NCBI GenBank assembly: GCA_963969595.1
Contig: OZ018410.1
Location: forward strand, 44,807,413 to 44,871,412
From: Neckera pumila
Taxonomy: Eukaryota; Streptophyta; Bryopsida; Hypnales; Neckeraceae
Length of the DNA: 64,000 nt
Direction: 5' to 3'
Shown: positions 22,942-35,548 of the stretch, one piece after another
Numbering within the stretch: position 1 is the first letter of the stretch
Layout of the letters: each line of letters starts with the position of its first letter
Position numbers and translations under genes: made by a program
The notes under the pieces: model-generated
Seen by the model: the letters and a program-made list of their open reading frames with translations, nothing else
The model's database searches: none
What the model was told of the DNA's origin: nothing

Positions 22942-25640
22942 ATTCAATTTTTAAGATCATTTTATTCTGTATTACTTTCAAAAGTTAAAGAATGCATAGT
23001 ATCTGATGATTGAATTTTTCTTATTACATGGGATGTATTACAGTTACTTCTACAGTCAGGGGTGTTTGCCATGCATGAAAAAAAAATTTTGTTGATTGTC
23101 TTGTGCCTCATCATCTTCACAAACTTATCACATATGAATAATTTTAATTACTTTTGTCTTCTAAGCCCAATAAAAATAGGTAAGAAAGGACTATAGATAT
23201 GTGAGATTTCTAATTTTAAATTCAAATTTTCGGTCTTCTTTTATGAAATTAGGTCCTCTACAAGTCAAGGTATAGAACATTTTGTTTTTTAACACACATG
23301 GCTTTTTATGATTTTTGAAGAGTCTTCATGACTTGTATATAAAATTTATGACATTGACGTCAAGTGTCATTTAAATTTAGATCATGGGATATTCATTTGT
23401 TGTACATCGAATAATTATGTTAAATACGTAATTGGAGTGTTGAAGATAATTCTCATGTCTGTCTGAATTCAGTGAATTTGTCAATAGGTTTTGGAATTGA
23501 CTCAGCGGACCTTTGATTGAGAACTTCCCACTTGTAAGCATTGCTGCATGCATGTTGGTTGATTTCCAATGAGCCAATTTTTGGGAACATATGTAAATTC
23601 AGCAACTTATATGGCAGTACCTATGAATGATTCCAACCTTGGCACTGCACAATAATATTTTGCAGTACAAAGAAGCTTTCGCTCTAAAGCTTGACATCAA
23701 TTCCACCGTGGACATTCAAATTATTCCACTTGTGAATGTGCAAAATCTTATGTAGCACCGCGCTCCTTTGTGGAGAAAAGTTAGCTCTGTTGCAAGGCTT
23801 AGCTTGTGGCTTTCTTATTTGTGAGTGTAGTTGTCCATACGTACGTTGATTGATTTCAAGTGTGTCAATGCGACATTCACTGACCCATTCTTCACCCTTG
23901 TTCAAAATTCCAAGAGCCATATATAGAAAACAATTGTTGTTTCCCCTAACTTTTTTAAATCATTCAAGTGACTGCAAACAAGGATTTTTAGCCAAGAATA
24001 TGTACAATTGATACTTTTGTTCAGCGAAACTGAGAAGGAAATTGGTACCTTCCGAGGCGTGAAGTGCTTGGACGGTGACTAAAACTGGGAAGTCTGTACT
24101 ATCAGTCTTCCAAGGTGCAGCAGCAGCAGGCTCATCAATGGAGACGCAGGACGAACTCAGTTACGTGTGCCTAATTTGATTTTTGTTTGTTTTTACTTTT
24201 ACATAAGCCATTGTTCAGCACCCACCATCTTCGCAATGTCCGGTTAATTTCAATCTACACAACAATCCTTGAACATTCTTTACTTAGTTAAAAGACGGTT
24301 AATTTTGGAGAGTAATTGATTAAGCTTAATGTGGATTCATATGAATCACAAAGAAATTAATAGTGAGGACGGTAGAACAATCAAAGAACTAAAAATGTTT
24401 CTGGTGAGCTTTAGTTTCAAGAAGTAGGGTTCCAAGCATTAACTTACACAACCCTTGAACCATGAGTATTGCATTTATAAACTATGATCAAATCCTTAAT
24501 TGAATGTTGTCTGGACAAGGTCAATGCATATGTATTGTGCGTTTTTTTCCTACTTCTTTGTGTAGCTCTAACCTAGAGTGCTCCAAGATGCAAGCATCAG
24601 TAGCTAACTAATCATTCTTGCTTTGGCACATGAATGTCAGTAGACATTTCTAAAAGTTGTTTAGTCCTACTTTGACATCCAAACTTGCAACAGAGAAAAG
24701 ATTAATAAAAAAGGGAAAACAATGATTGTCTAGTACGGCTGTTGGGATTCTTGCAACATTAAAAATGGCTAATTTGTGTTGAGCAGGTATATCCCAGCTT
24801 GTAAGCTGCAGTAAGTTCGGTGAATCACCCACAAGCACAAGCATCTCCATCGTGAGGCAAAAAATGAAGCCAATTATGTGGCCTTCCATGAAACAAGAGG
24901 TCACCAACATGAATGATGCTCTTGGACAAATTCAACGTTTAGGATGCATCTATTCTGTGAAGTCATTCCTAAAGACAAGAAGACAGAAAGGAGAGACCGA
25001 CAAAAAATATGTTGAATTGGTACACTATTGACCTACTGCACTATTCCTATCAAATATCATTAATTTTAATCTTGTTTCCTTATAACCTAATTAAGTGGTC
25101 TTATAAAGTATTTGCGTGGGGCTCATTTTGTTTCCTACAGACTTTGCCAGTACAATTTGTATTAGAGAATTGCGACAAGGTTGAAGAATGGGTCATTCTT
25201 CGAAGTCAATCATCAGGTGGAAAATTCTGAAGGCCATGGCTTGTCAGACTCAGAGTTACCAAAATAGAAATTTCTGAGTTATTGACTACAAACCCTGAGC
25301 TCTAACTGGAACTTGCAAGGTGAAAACGCAGGAATTTTACCCCCCGAAAAAATGCAAGAATTTTTAATTTTTCAAATATTATTATTTTTTTTAATTCTGA
25401 TTTCATATTTGCAATCAAAGGCCACAAATTAGCTAGGGGAGGTTAACATCTAACCCTAGACACGGCTCAAAATAGGGGCAAGATTTTTTGTTTACCCCCA
25501 CCAATTTCTGCATTTTCACCCTGCGGATCCTAGTTTGAATGTCGGATTTAACGTGTTTCGCTTTATACCATCACCCTAAACTTCAAAATGTGGTGTATTA
25601 GTTAACCTACTCTTTGAACAAATAAAATGTAAATGTGGTA
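22942..25640. other. Spacer with possible coding fragments, none identified
   Basis: Several spots have exon-like composition: a minus-strand run at about 24040-24170 (Ala/Pro/Trp-containing), a minus-strand frame at 24650-24910, and a plus-strand run after TTTCCTACAG at 25140-25229 (begins TLPVQFVLENCDKVEEW). They do not link into a gene I can recognise. They may be debris of an old gene. I assign no function. Confidence 0.25.
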
Positions 25641-25689
25641 TATTTAGTCCCTGCATCCAGGAAAGGGCCAAGAAAAGGGTCTACAAGTT

Positions 25690-26719
25690 TGCGAGCAGTT
25701 ATAGATTTTGTACACTAAAATAAACTTTGAAGTCCTTTATCTTACTAAGTTTTCCATAATTAAAAAAAAAAAAAATCCAAGGATGTAGATTATTTTTTAC
25801 AACATTGCCACCATTGGGATCAACATTTTTTAGTTCCATAATTAAATTCTTGACAATTTTGTATTTTGAATCATTTTCTACTACTATCTATTTACTATTT
25901 TTTTTCCTATATGTTGTACAGTTTCAAATGAAGTGAAAATTTTCAAGCATGTAGCCAACTTGTCTAGGAAAAAGAATCCAAAGAAGCACCATCATTTTGG
26001 AATTTTTTTAATCAAAAAATGAGCTTGTGGAGTGCTGCTACCCTATTTTTTGCAGTTCCAAAAAAATGGTTTTAGTAACTTTGAATGCTTATATCTTGCA
26101 ATCCAGGCGGTGGAAATTCCTGAAATTTTTAACATATGTTCTCAAGTCACCATACTACAAGATCCTACGGTTACATGTGCCAAAATTTTTATTTTTTCAA
26201 AATTGGATACTTGTACTCAAAAAGACAATTTTTGAGCGTTTTTGGTGAGAAAATAGTCATAGAACTTTAGGGGTTAATTACATGAACCTTTTTTGCAAAA
26301 ATGAGTAGCAATCTATGTGGTACAGTCAAGTTGCTATTTTTTTCTTTGCGCTGCTCAATTCCAGATGAAGCCAAAAAAATTTAAGCATGTACTAAACTTG
26401 TCGAGGAAAAAAATTCCAGAGAAGCACCATGATTTTGGACATTCTTTCATAGGAAAGTGGGCATCTGAAGTGTAGCACCCTTGTTTTCCAAAGGGCCAAA
26501 AAGATGCTTTCATTGAATTTCAATGTTGGAACTTGCAGTCCATGGCTCCACACGGTGGGAAATTCTGAAAATTTTACCACATGTTTTCAGTTCACCATAA
26601 TAGAAAACTTTCTGGTATATGTGAATAAAGAAACAAAATCCCCAAGAATTGGGTACTTGTACTAAAAATGACATGTGTTTAGTATTTTGGTGAAAACATA
26701 TTCATCGAACTTGAGGGGG
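25690..26719. mobile_element. Two family-A TTAA element copies in tandem, left ends missing
   Basis: The first copy (about 25690-26273) ends GTCATAGAACTTTAGGGG followed by TTAA at 26274-26277. The second (about 26300-26719) ends TCGAACTTGAGGGGG followed by TTCA. Both are in the inverted orientation relative to the copy at 1270 and lack the other terminus. The second is clearly more diverged. Confidence 0.6.
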
Positions 26720-27049
26720 TTCAATGACTGGTCAACAATTTTTGTTTTCCAAGAGCTTTCCTGCCTTACCCTAAAGACCCCGGCCCTGAATCCTACCCTA
26801 ATACTGAACCCTATACCCTAACCAAACCCTGAACCTTTTTGCTATACCTCAGAAACCTGACCTGACCATGTATAGTCATACAGCACTCGGATTTCTTCCA
26901 TTACTCTTTCTGTAGCCGTCGATGGATTTAACTTTTACTGACAATAGTTTTTGGGAAATGGGATCTTCTTAATGCGATTGAAAAGCTATAAAGAATGACA
27001 TAATTATTCAGTCATAACTGAAATTGGAAGATTCTACGTCGTCAGCATT

Positions 27050-27838
27050 GAATGCTTACAGCTGCCAGCGGCAGTGAAAAGTGCCTACTTATTTTTATTC
27101 GGCCTTGAAGATGACTGTTTGAAAATCCCGCGTACATTCCCTCGCTTACCTTCCCGCGTATCGTTCCCACTCTCACCGTCCCGCAATTGTCCATCAATCC
27201 GCTTCTCTGCCGGCGACGGGGTTCCATCTTCTCTTTCTCGTTGTCGCCGCCCACATTCATAGACCTCCTTTACTTCTCGCAATATGTCTCATTTCCGTGC
27301 TTTCAAAGCTCTTTCCATTTGATTTCTTTGGCTCTAGCTCATTTGCATTTTGATTTCGTAAGAGTTGTTGCCGCAATGTCACTTCACAAGTTCGGGGTCT
27401 GTTTTGTTCGCTGCTTCAATTCACGAGATTCTGGGTATGCAGTAGTTCTTGTTGTATTCTCAACCGGAGGTGTCGCTGTCTTGCATTACACATTTAATTC
27501 TGCACAGTGCATTCCTCGTGCCCATGTTGAAATGGGTCCTTCTTCCAATCTCTTTTGTGCATTTGCAGTATTCGATGTCACAAATCATGAAGTTATCATG
27601 TCGTTGGGTTGTAGGAATTTTATGTTTTTTTCTGCATTGCGTTTGATGTTTGCGATGTTTCAGATTGGTTTGGATTTTCTATTGTTACTTGTGATCAACC
27701 TTGCACCAACGTCTACAGGTAATTGGGTTGTTTACGGTATCCTGAACAAGTGAGACAGTTCAACATTGTTGCCGGAATTCCCGAGATTGAATCTGATCAA
27801 CTATAAAATATGACGCGCCGTGAAATGCGAAATGGACA
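27050..27838 (+). other. GC-richer leader or promoter region upstream of the DUF7869-like relic
   Basis: Composition rises sharply at about 27060, with CCCGCG and CTCTC-rich sequence typical of a plant promoter or 5' leader. An open frame at 27187-27753 exists, but its composition (Phe/Leu/Val-rich, no domain) does not convince me it is coding. The palindrome cluster begins immediately downstream. I read this as the 5' part of the same transcription unit as the transposase-like relic. Confidence 0.35.
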
Positions 27839-28470
27839 TTTAACTTGATTCGAGTTAATTAACGAGCCTAGCAATATCCACATCGTAACACAAGCTTCAA
27901 CCTGAACCGAGTTAAATGGTGTATACTGATTCAACACGACCCGAGTTAAATTGTCATGGAATAACAACTACCTAGATACGGTCCATGTCTCACCAAAATT
28001 AACTCGACACGAGTTAAATAGTCATGGTGTGACAGTTCTTTGGATACACATTAGTTGTCGTTGGGGTTAACTCGGGCCGAATTAAATACCTCCAGAATTT
28101 ATAGGACTTGTACTAGCTTGTGTGCCAGGATTGGTTGACATATTGGATGATGTCAACAAGTTCACTAGTGATGGATGTCACGTCCGAAAAACCATATTCA
28201 ATCTACTTGTTACCAATTTTGTCTCCTGTCCAATTGGCCTGATGTCTGCGGGTGATTTGGGATTGAGGATGTTTTATAATCTGTCCTATGTTTTGCCACT
28301 GCTGTCTTCAACTCAATTTGAGTTAAATGAGCTCTGTCGGACGTGGTCTGCCTCTGGATATTTTTCTCTGTTGTGTCCAGTATATCGAGGACTTGTACTC
28401 TTGTAATCGGTGATTACAAAATGCTGCAGTAGCTTAGATTTAGGTAGTGGCTTAACTTGCGTCGAGTTGA
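27839..28470 (+). repeat. Second cluster of the TTTAACTCG-n3-CGAGTTAAA palindrome
   Basis: Seven copies in 632 bp start at 27839, 27897, 27930, 27999, 28066, 28307 and 28452. Forms range from nearly perfect (27999-28017, TTAACTCG, ACA, CGAGTTAA) to copies with a weak left half such as 27897. All lie in the leader/intron region immediately 5' of the transposase-like frame, none within it. The same motif clusters in the minus-strand relic 10-14 kb away. Confidence 0.8.
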
Positions 28471-28548
28471 TTGTGTTGACAACTCCTGGGGCCTGCATTG
28501 TGAATCATATTCCTTCACTGAACATCACCTTTTTTGTGCACAGGGATT

Positions 28549-31374
28549 ATGGATGCTTTCCGGCGGTCTGTTGTGGAGTATTCTTTGGATGTAGGTGAGG
28601 TGGAGAATTTGTAGCTCAAAGACATCGTTGTTCTTGACTGTGATGGTGTCCCGCATCGACTTTGGAGCACAAAGATTGTTCTCCTGCACAATGCCAATGG
28701 TCAGCCTGTGGCTGAGGGAATCTATCACAGCATGAATTTTGATCACTTTGTTGGTAGCGGTGGTCCTCTAGGAGATTCACTTGTCGCAGTTCAGATTTCG
28801 AAGTCGCTACAGGTCGAGGATGTTCCTGAAGACTAGAAGTACTCACTTTGTGCATGGCCAATTACTTGTGTCTTTTTGAATGGGGCATGTTTGAGCAATC
28901 ACAAGGTTCGCAACAAGTACAATCGCCGCCAGGCTAGACTATTGTAGCCGTCATCGTCAACTGCGAGACCATATACAAGCGTTGTCAAGAATGCTCCACC
29001 TCCTCAAATTTGTGTGAAAGCCGACAATCTTCTCAGTCAGGAATCTGTCAATTCCATGTCGAGCAAGATGTGTTGTTCGAGCAACTGCATCCAACCTTTT
29101 CCTAAAGAGAAGATTCGTGCCTTTTGTGAACGTATGTACCACAAGACGACCTTCGAATTCCGTTACCACATGAAGTTGGACACGCATCAACAGGTCTACC
29201 ATGACAGTCAAGGTAAGAGAGTGGTCACTCTTGAAGGGATTGAGGTCTGTATGGCGGCATGGCGGCATATTGTAGGTGTTTCAAAAACGACCTTCCATCG
29301 TTTTCAGGGATATGCTGCTAGAGATGATCAAGCTCAATCACATGGAAATTTGAGTACGCAAAAATCTCGGAAGCATTCGTTGCAAGCTGCTGCGACATTG
29401 AAGTGTTTGCTTGAGAAGTTGGCTGACTATATGCCGCATCGTACGCACACTCTTCCTTTTGGAGAGAAGATTGTGTCCAAGGTTTTGCCGGCCACCTTCA
29501 CATGGAAGAATGTACTCCCCGACGTCAATACAGCAAATGCTGTGTTTGGGCTGAAGGACGTCACCACCTCAAGCATCAGCAAAATTAGGAAATTGAATTT
29601 TCCTGAGTACTCTCTGAAGAAGCCCGGAGATAATTTCGCTCGTTGCACGGACTGTGATAGATTTCAAGCACAGAGAAGGACCACCCCCATTGGATTGCGA
29701 CGGAAGTGGGACCATTTGTTGGACAAGCATAATACATGTGCTTGAGCTCATCGAGATAATTATTATGCAAATTGGTACAGGTCAACTGCATACCCTCACA
29801 AATGCTTGACAATCATGCATGACAAAATGGATCATGCCAAAACAGCATCTCTTGTGTTCTCCCACAAGAGCAAGCAACTTGATGAACTCACAAAGTTGCC
29901 GGTCTTGGTCACTGGAATGATTGCTCACCGGCACGGCAACGTGCGTTATGCGCATTATGGTCTAGATATCTTCCTACACGACTCCAACTACACAGTGGGT
30001 TCACTAGCTAAGCTCTTACGAGACCTTGAACTCCCTCCAAAGTACTCCTCCATAGAGTTGCTTGTTGGGTCGGGCTCTGCTCTTCTATTTGAAGCGGTGC
30101 TAAAAGGAGCTGAAATGTGCAACTCATCACTTTGGCCACCGCCAAAAGTCCCAATTGGAGCAACTCCCCTTCCTCCGATTCTCAATGTTCAAATGGACAA
30201 TGCTATAGGAGACAACAAAAACCGATATGTGTTCGCATTTTGGTCTCACCTCATTGCAAAGAAGATATTCCGAGAAGTGTATGTGAATTTCATATTGGTC
30301 GGTCATATGCACGACAACATCGATGCTTTGTTTGGCAGATGAAGCATGCAGTTGAAGAAAGAAAGCTTCTCCACCATCCCAACCCTCATGAAATCCTTCA
30401 TGGATGTGGATTCTGTGCCTACCATTCCTCACTTGATCAAGGAGGTACCGGATTTCAAAGCCTTTATAGAAGGCTCCCTTTTGGAAGGGGATAAAGCACT
30501 TGTTGGCTACATCAAAGCACAATAGTACAAGTTCTATTTGAACTCGGCGGGTGTTCCGATCATGAAGTACAAGAGGTACTGCACAGATAGTAATTGGCTT
30601 CCAAAAGAAGGGGGGATCAAATTGTGGAAAGAAGACTTAGAAGGGCGGAGTCTATGGCCTCGTGGAGAGCCTGTGCCTGTTGCCCACCTTTCAATGAGGG
30701 GTATGGATGACATTTCCAAAGGGATTTCTGAGTTCATTAAATATTGGGAGGCATCATGCAATGAAGACGGGAGTAGAGAGTATAGGAGATGCTTCGAGCA
30801 TTTGGTGTTCTATTGGCGGACAGTAAAAGCATGTTTGTTGGAGCCTATTGTACCATTTGAACTGCTGAAAGAGGGCTTCTGGCCTTCTACCAGATTGGAA
30901 GCGATCAAGGAGGAAGAATTTGATGACAATAGCGAGGCTCGTGAGGAATTTGCTGAGGATGATGTCTTCGTGGGGCAACGCCGTGATCGTCCCTTGCCAT
31001 CTTTCCGAGTGGGTCGTGATGTTGAGAAAGATTTTTCCATCGCCCTTCGACCTGCTGATGGTGATACAAAACCTGTATAGATTGCTAGAGCTTTATCTGC
31101 CCCTTTTACAAACCTGGAGCATCCGAATTGTATCTTGATTCAGTACTTTAAGCCAACGGCACGAGGGATAAATGTTCAAGAATTTTACAGTGGTTGAGAC
31201 TCTGTTAAGGGATTGTGTTGGAAAGTGGACGAGGCCCAAGAATCTGTTTGGCAGGACACAAATGCTCTCATCACCGCATGGAGGTCTAAGGTTAAGAAAG
31301 ACACAGTGGAATGTATCCTTCGAATCCCTGTAGCTCAAGTTGATGTTCATCAATGGGAATTTGTGTTTGTATGA
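28549..31374 (+). pseudogene. DUF7869-like putative transposase relic, one frame with eight in-frame stops
   Basis: From an ATG at 28549 just after an acceptor (GTGCACAG) a single frame runs 942 codons with no indel but eight stops: TAG at 28612, 28834, 28945, 30523 and 31078; TGA at 29743, 30340 and 31195. The conserved core is about residues 420-600. It holds TIMHDKMDHAK, then TGMIAHRHGNVRYAHYG, then NVQMDNAIGDNKNRYVFAF, then ILVGHMHDNIDALFG. The last two match the pattern I recall for plant and animal DUF7869-type proteins (Q-x-D-N...N-K-N-R-Y-V and G-H-x-H-x-x-I-D), which behave as multicopy, probable transposases with an RNase H-like fold. The acidic metal-binding set is inferred. Upstream it carries a SKTTFHRFQGY segment and a Cys pair (CTDCDRFQ). 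It is not functional as it stands. Confidence 0.6.
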
Positions 31375-31759
31375 TTCCGATTGAGCATGCACCGCATTTT
31401 TTAGAGATACTTTGTAGTATTTCAAGCTAAGTTTGGCAGTTAGTATTCCATGGTCCGTATGTTTTGGCATAAGTAGAGGCGGTTTTATGTGATTTTATAT
31501 TGTATGTTGTAGAGTAGGTGGTGTGGATTGGAGTAAGGTGATTGGATTTTATAGAGTTGTTTTGGGAGTATTTCTATATTTTGTATGTAGTCATTTGCGT
31601 AGCAAGTGCACTGTTTTATATTATTTAATAAATTTTGCATGCAATGATACATGTATTATTGTGTATGTTGGCATCATTTCATTATCAAATTATGTAACTA
31701 AATTATGTCTTTTAAAAATACATTACAAGTTATAAAAATTTGTTAGTGGCTAAAACCAC
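31375..31759. other. 3' flank of the transposase relic
   Basis: Composition falls back to AT-rich within about 100 bp of the final stop. No terminal inverted repeat matching the 10.4-kb side was found by eye. No other gene is seen. Confidence 0.35.
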
Positions 31760-31990
31760 TTGTCACGATTTCGGATAGTGGGCCGATTGGTTGTTTTAAC
31801 TTTCCTGCCTGTAAAATTCACTCAGCAACACCAAGTCATGTGTATCTCATAGCCGCTCATACGATTTCAATGGAAATCGAACTCGGACCACCTGGATGAG
31901 ATAAATAGCCTCTTACAACCAACCATTCAGCTCATGACTTGGTGTCCAAAGACGACCATACAACAATTTATATGGAAATGACTATTGGCA
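31760..31990 (-). mobile_element. Probable tRNA-derived SINE
   Basis: On the minus strand, GAGCTGAATGGTTGG (A-box-like, about 31925) is followed about 45 bases later by CCGAGTTCGATTTCC (B-box-like, about 31877), the spacing of a tRNA-type polymerase III promoter. The segment does not fold into a canonical tRNA. A 13-bp inverted repeat ACACCAAGTCATG (31828-31840) with its complement (31933-31945) brackets it. No clear target duplication or tail was identified, so it could be a fragment. Confidence 0.45.
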
Positions 31991-32189
31991 CTCTGATAAG
32001 TAATTAGCCTAGCACACACAAATTGCCTAAGACTCCCATTTTAATGGAAATTACAAACATAAACTAAAGAATTTAGTTCCTCTAAACTTATATTTATTTC
32101 CACTCGAGTTCAATTTTTGAGGCACAAAATAGGACATTGTTATTTTGGGAGGTCCCCTATCTCCCAAAGTAATAAATATGATGTTTTGT

Positions 32190-32740
32190 CTATCCTTAAA
32201 GAATTAAGGCGCAAATGATACATGGATTTAAAAGATGTGTGATATAATGTTGGATGAATGACAAAGCTTTTATTAGTGCATATACAATGCAAAGTTGTAA
32301 GTAAATGTATACATCATTTATGTATGGTTTGATTTATCGTAGTATTTATTATATCTTTTTAATTAAATACTCAAAGCCTTTTTTTGAAATTCAATAAAAA
32401 TCCAAATTAGCAGTCTTCAATTTTTTTACCTCTTGTATTGCATTTAGAACAATATGTACTATGAGATTTGTCACTTCCATTATTTAATTCTATTTATTTT
32501 TGGATCTCAATTTTAGAATCTCACTTTTTCTAACTAAGAATGAAGCTTGACATAAACCATTTTAGTTATTTTCAAATATCCACAACATCTTATTTTCAAG
32601 ATCCATGTGGTAGAAATGTAAGTAAAATGCCACAAAAACCTAGAATACAATTGCATAGATTAAAAATCTTTGTTTCAGTGGTTTCTCATAGAGACCATTT
32701 ATATAATTTCTTTCTTACAATTCCAAGTATCTCACCTATT
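32190..32740. repeat. Dispersed repeat, inverted copy of 4285-4785
   Basis: Reverse complement of the repeat at 4285-4785 with moderate divergence. It is followed by a block (32725-32880) shared with about 9405-9475. In the latter, about 95 bp carrying two GAGTTAAAA half motifs (32790-32815) is present here and absent near 9455, which looks like a small insertion. Confidence 0.6.
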
Positions 32741-32879
32741 TCAATGCTAATATTATCAATTAGTTTACAACCTGCGGAGGACACTTGGGTTGAGTTAAAA
32801 ACCACGTGAGTTAAAACATAGAGGGCCTTCTTTATTCATGAAGGGTAACATTTCTATCATACTATCATACTACTAAAAT

Positions 32880-33432
32880 CACAACGACCTCTATAATATC
32901 ACAATTCAATTTTGAATAATAATATAGAAATTCAATTGCTTTTGTAATAGCCATAGGATACTTTCCACTATATATTATGTATTCTTTTTGTGAAATAATT
33001 GAAAATCAAATGGATACTTCTAAAAAAATTTAAAAGAAATTTTTTAGACAACAAAACTATAGATAAATTCCATGTCTTTTTAAAATGTGATATTAAAGAA
33101 TAAGGAAGCACCAATCGCTAACATTGCTCTACATATTCAAATGTGAAGATTCTACTTACATTGTTCATTTGATTAATTTATTCTTATTGCAATTTTTTCA
33201 TCTTTGCAAAGTTTATTTTGTAAAAATTATGATACAAAGATTTTCTTTAATTACTTTATATTGCACTATATAAATCTTTTCAAAGAATATTGTATGAGGA
33301 TGTCAATATTTTCATTTAAAGATTATACATACTTTGTTTATCTACATTCTATTACATGAAAAATTGTTGAAAGTCATATATTTAATGCCTAGCAAAGCAA
33401 GCGCTAATTGCTAGTCAAATTATAAAGTTTTA
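32880..33432. other. AT-rich spacer
   Basis: Very AT-rich sequence between the dispersed repeat and the CACTA-like element. No gene, RNA or terminal repeat seen. Confidence 0.35.
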
Positions 33433-35548
33433 CATTACTACAAGATAACATGTGTTTTATGACTGCAAAAATATGACTATGGATGATTGGCAACTACATG
33501 CAGTCATATTCTTGGAGGTTAAGACCTTGGGTGAAGAAGTGATTGCAACTATAAATGCCAATCATATTTTGCCTTGTACTTCATGTGCGTATACTATACA
33601 TTCACTAGGAACCCCAAAGTACTCCATAGGAAATGGCAGGGAATATGTTTATAGAACGGCGAGTCAAATTTGCCATTTATATTTTGGTTGAGTCATATTT
33701 TGCAGTCATATCTCCATGCTAGTGACATGGGGGGAGGCAGCCAAAGGGAAATTTGGATAGGCAGTTGTATTTTTGCCTTAGTCATATTTTGTAGTCACAT
33801 TTTTTTGGTAGTAATTTTTTGAGGGGGGCATTATAAGAAAAAGGTGGGCAATCAAAGATGATCTTCTTGTATTTGTTGGGTGTAAGTGTGACTTTATTTC
33901 ATGCATTTCAAAAATAAAAATAAAAATTTGTATTTTGTATCCATTATACAATGGGCGTCCAATATCATATGGTGGCACAAATTCTTTTAATAATTAAATA
34001 TTGTAAATTTTTTGTAGGATTCATAAGGGAAGTTGAGAAAAATAAAGCAGATAACAATAGAAAACAATTGATGGGTTCATTGTTGGCCCATCATATTGAA
34101 AAGGACGCCTCATTTTTAGATACCCTTTATTCCTTTAGAAGGAATATGTTTATATTTTAATAATTATATTTAAAAATTTTGTAGGATTTAGAATGGAAGT
34201 AGAGAGGAATATAGTAATTAACAACAAGAGACAATTAAAATTTTGTTCAAAGATTTAGGGGGAAAATCAAGAGAAATTAAAGCCTAAGGACAAATTTCAT
34301 CAGTAAGGCAGGACCAAGCTTGAGAACCCAGGATGGAAACAAGATTTGCCTTAATTCACTATTGGACCTTGCCTTGAGGTTGATTGATTATGTTGATTGA
34401 TTGTGATGGATGATACAAATTGAGAACTAGTTAGATTGGTTGAATCAAAGTAAAATCTAATGTGCATTTAAACTAATGATGTAGCGATTGAAGTTTGTGG
34501 AGTTTAAGAAAACACTTGAAGTTTGGAAAGAATTGAATCCAAGGAGGAGAAAAAGAAGTGTGAGAAAATCCATGCGCAAGTGGCCATGGAACAAGAGTAA
34601 GTGAAAAGTGCAATTTGTGTTGAGAATCTAAGAGTTTGAAGTAGAAGTATAGGTTCCAAGTTGCTACTTGAAGCTTTGGGCATAGTTGAAAGACTAATTG
34701 ACTCCCTTCTAGAATATAGAGGTTTGACTATGTACTAATAAAAAAAATCGTTGATTACAATACGCATAGTTGACCAAATGAAGTTTTAAGGTTTTAAATA
34801 TATACTTAGTTAGCACTTATGAGGCTTCTGTCATTACAATCGTTTGATTCCTAGAATAATTGGAAATTAATTAGTAGTAATAGAAGTCAAAGATTGCAAT
34901 TCTAAAATATCCCAAAAAATAAAGGAAAAGAAATATAAAAATTAATTTGGAAATATTCAAGAGGGGGAAGTACAAAGAAATAGGTTGAACAAAAAGAATA
35001 AAATTGATCATTGATAGAATTTATATACCTTGTTATAAGAGTTGTTATTTAAATTGTATATACAAAGATACAAAAAATGTGACAAAAAAAGATCAATGCA
35101 GGCTTTAGGATACAATTATAATATATATATTGGAGAATGAGGATGTGGTAGAAATGGATTCTAAGACATAACCTTAAATTTGGCACTCTATTATTTAATT
35201 CTCTTACTTTAAAAACTATAGTTACATTAGAAATTAGAAGTTTAAGTTTTCCAATAACATATCATAGTTTAAAAAATAAATAAAATTTAAGGAGGATAGA
35301 ATACAATAAATTGGATAGTCAAGAAGGTTAGTTTTAGATGTTTGGAGAAAAAATATCAAAATTCATCCAATTCAAATTAGGAAGGAACTTTAAAGTTTAG
35401 GTGACATTTAGAATCCAATCTTAAAAATAGAAATTAATTTAGAAAAAAATAGGCTAGAAGAAAATGTTGGATGAAGTCTTGAAAGATGAATTAGAGTCAA
35501 AACTTCATAAATCCATAATTTTTGCTAAAAAAATCCCATTATTAAAGT

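Noticed and set aside
23680..25230. A split protein-coding gene on either strand
   Set aside because: Individual fragments look exon-like, but I could not connect any two with in-phase splice sites or recognise a domain.
27187..27753. 188-codon open frame upstream of the transposase-like relic
   Set aside because: Composition follows the local T-rich leader, no domain is visible, and it does not join in phase to the downstream frame through an evident splice pair.
28549..31374. A reassigned genetic code (TAG read as Gln, TGA as Arg) to explain the stop-filled frames
   Set aside because: The intact genes here end in TAG (SelH-like) or TGA (TFIIIC-like) at the expected C-termini and use CAG freely; the decay explanation covers all the stops.
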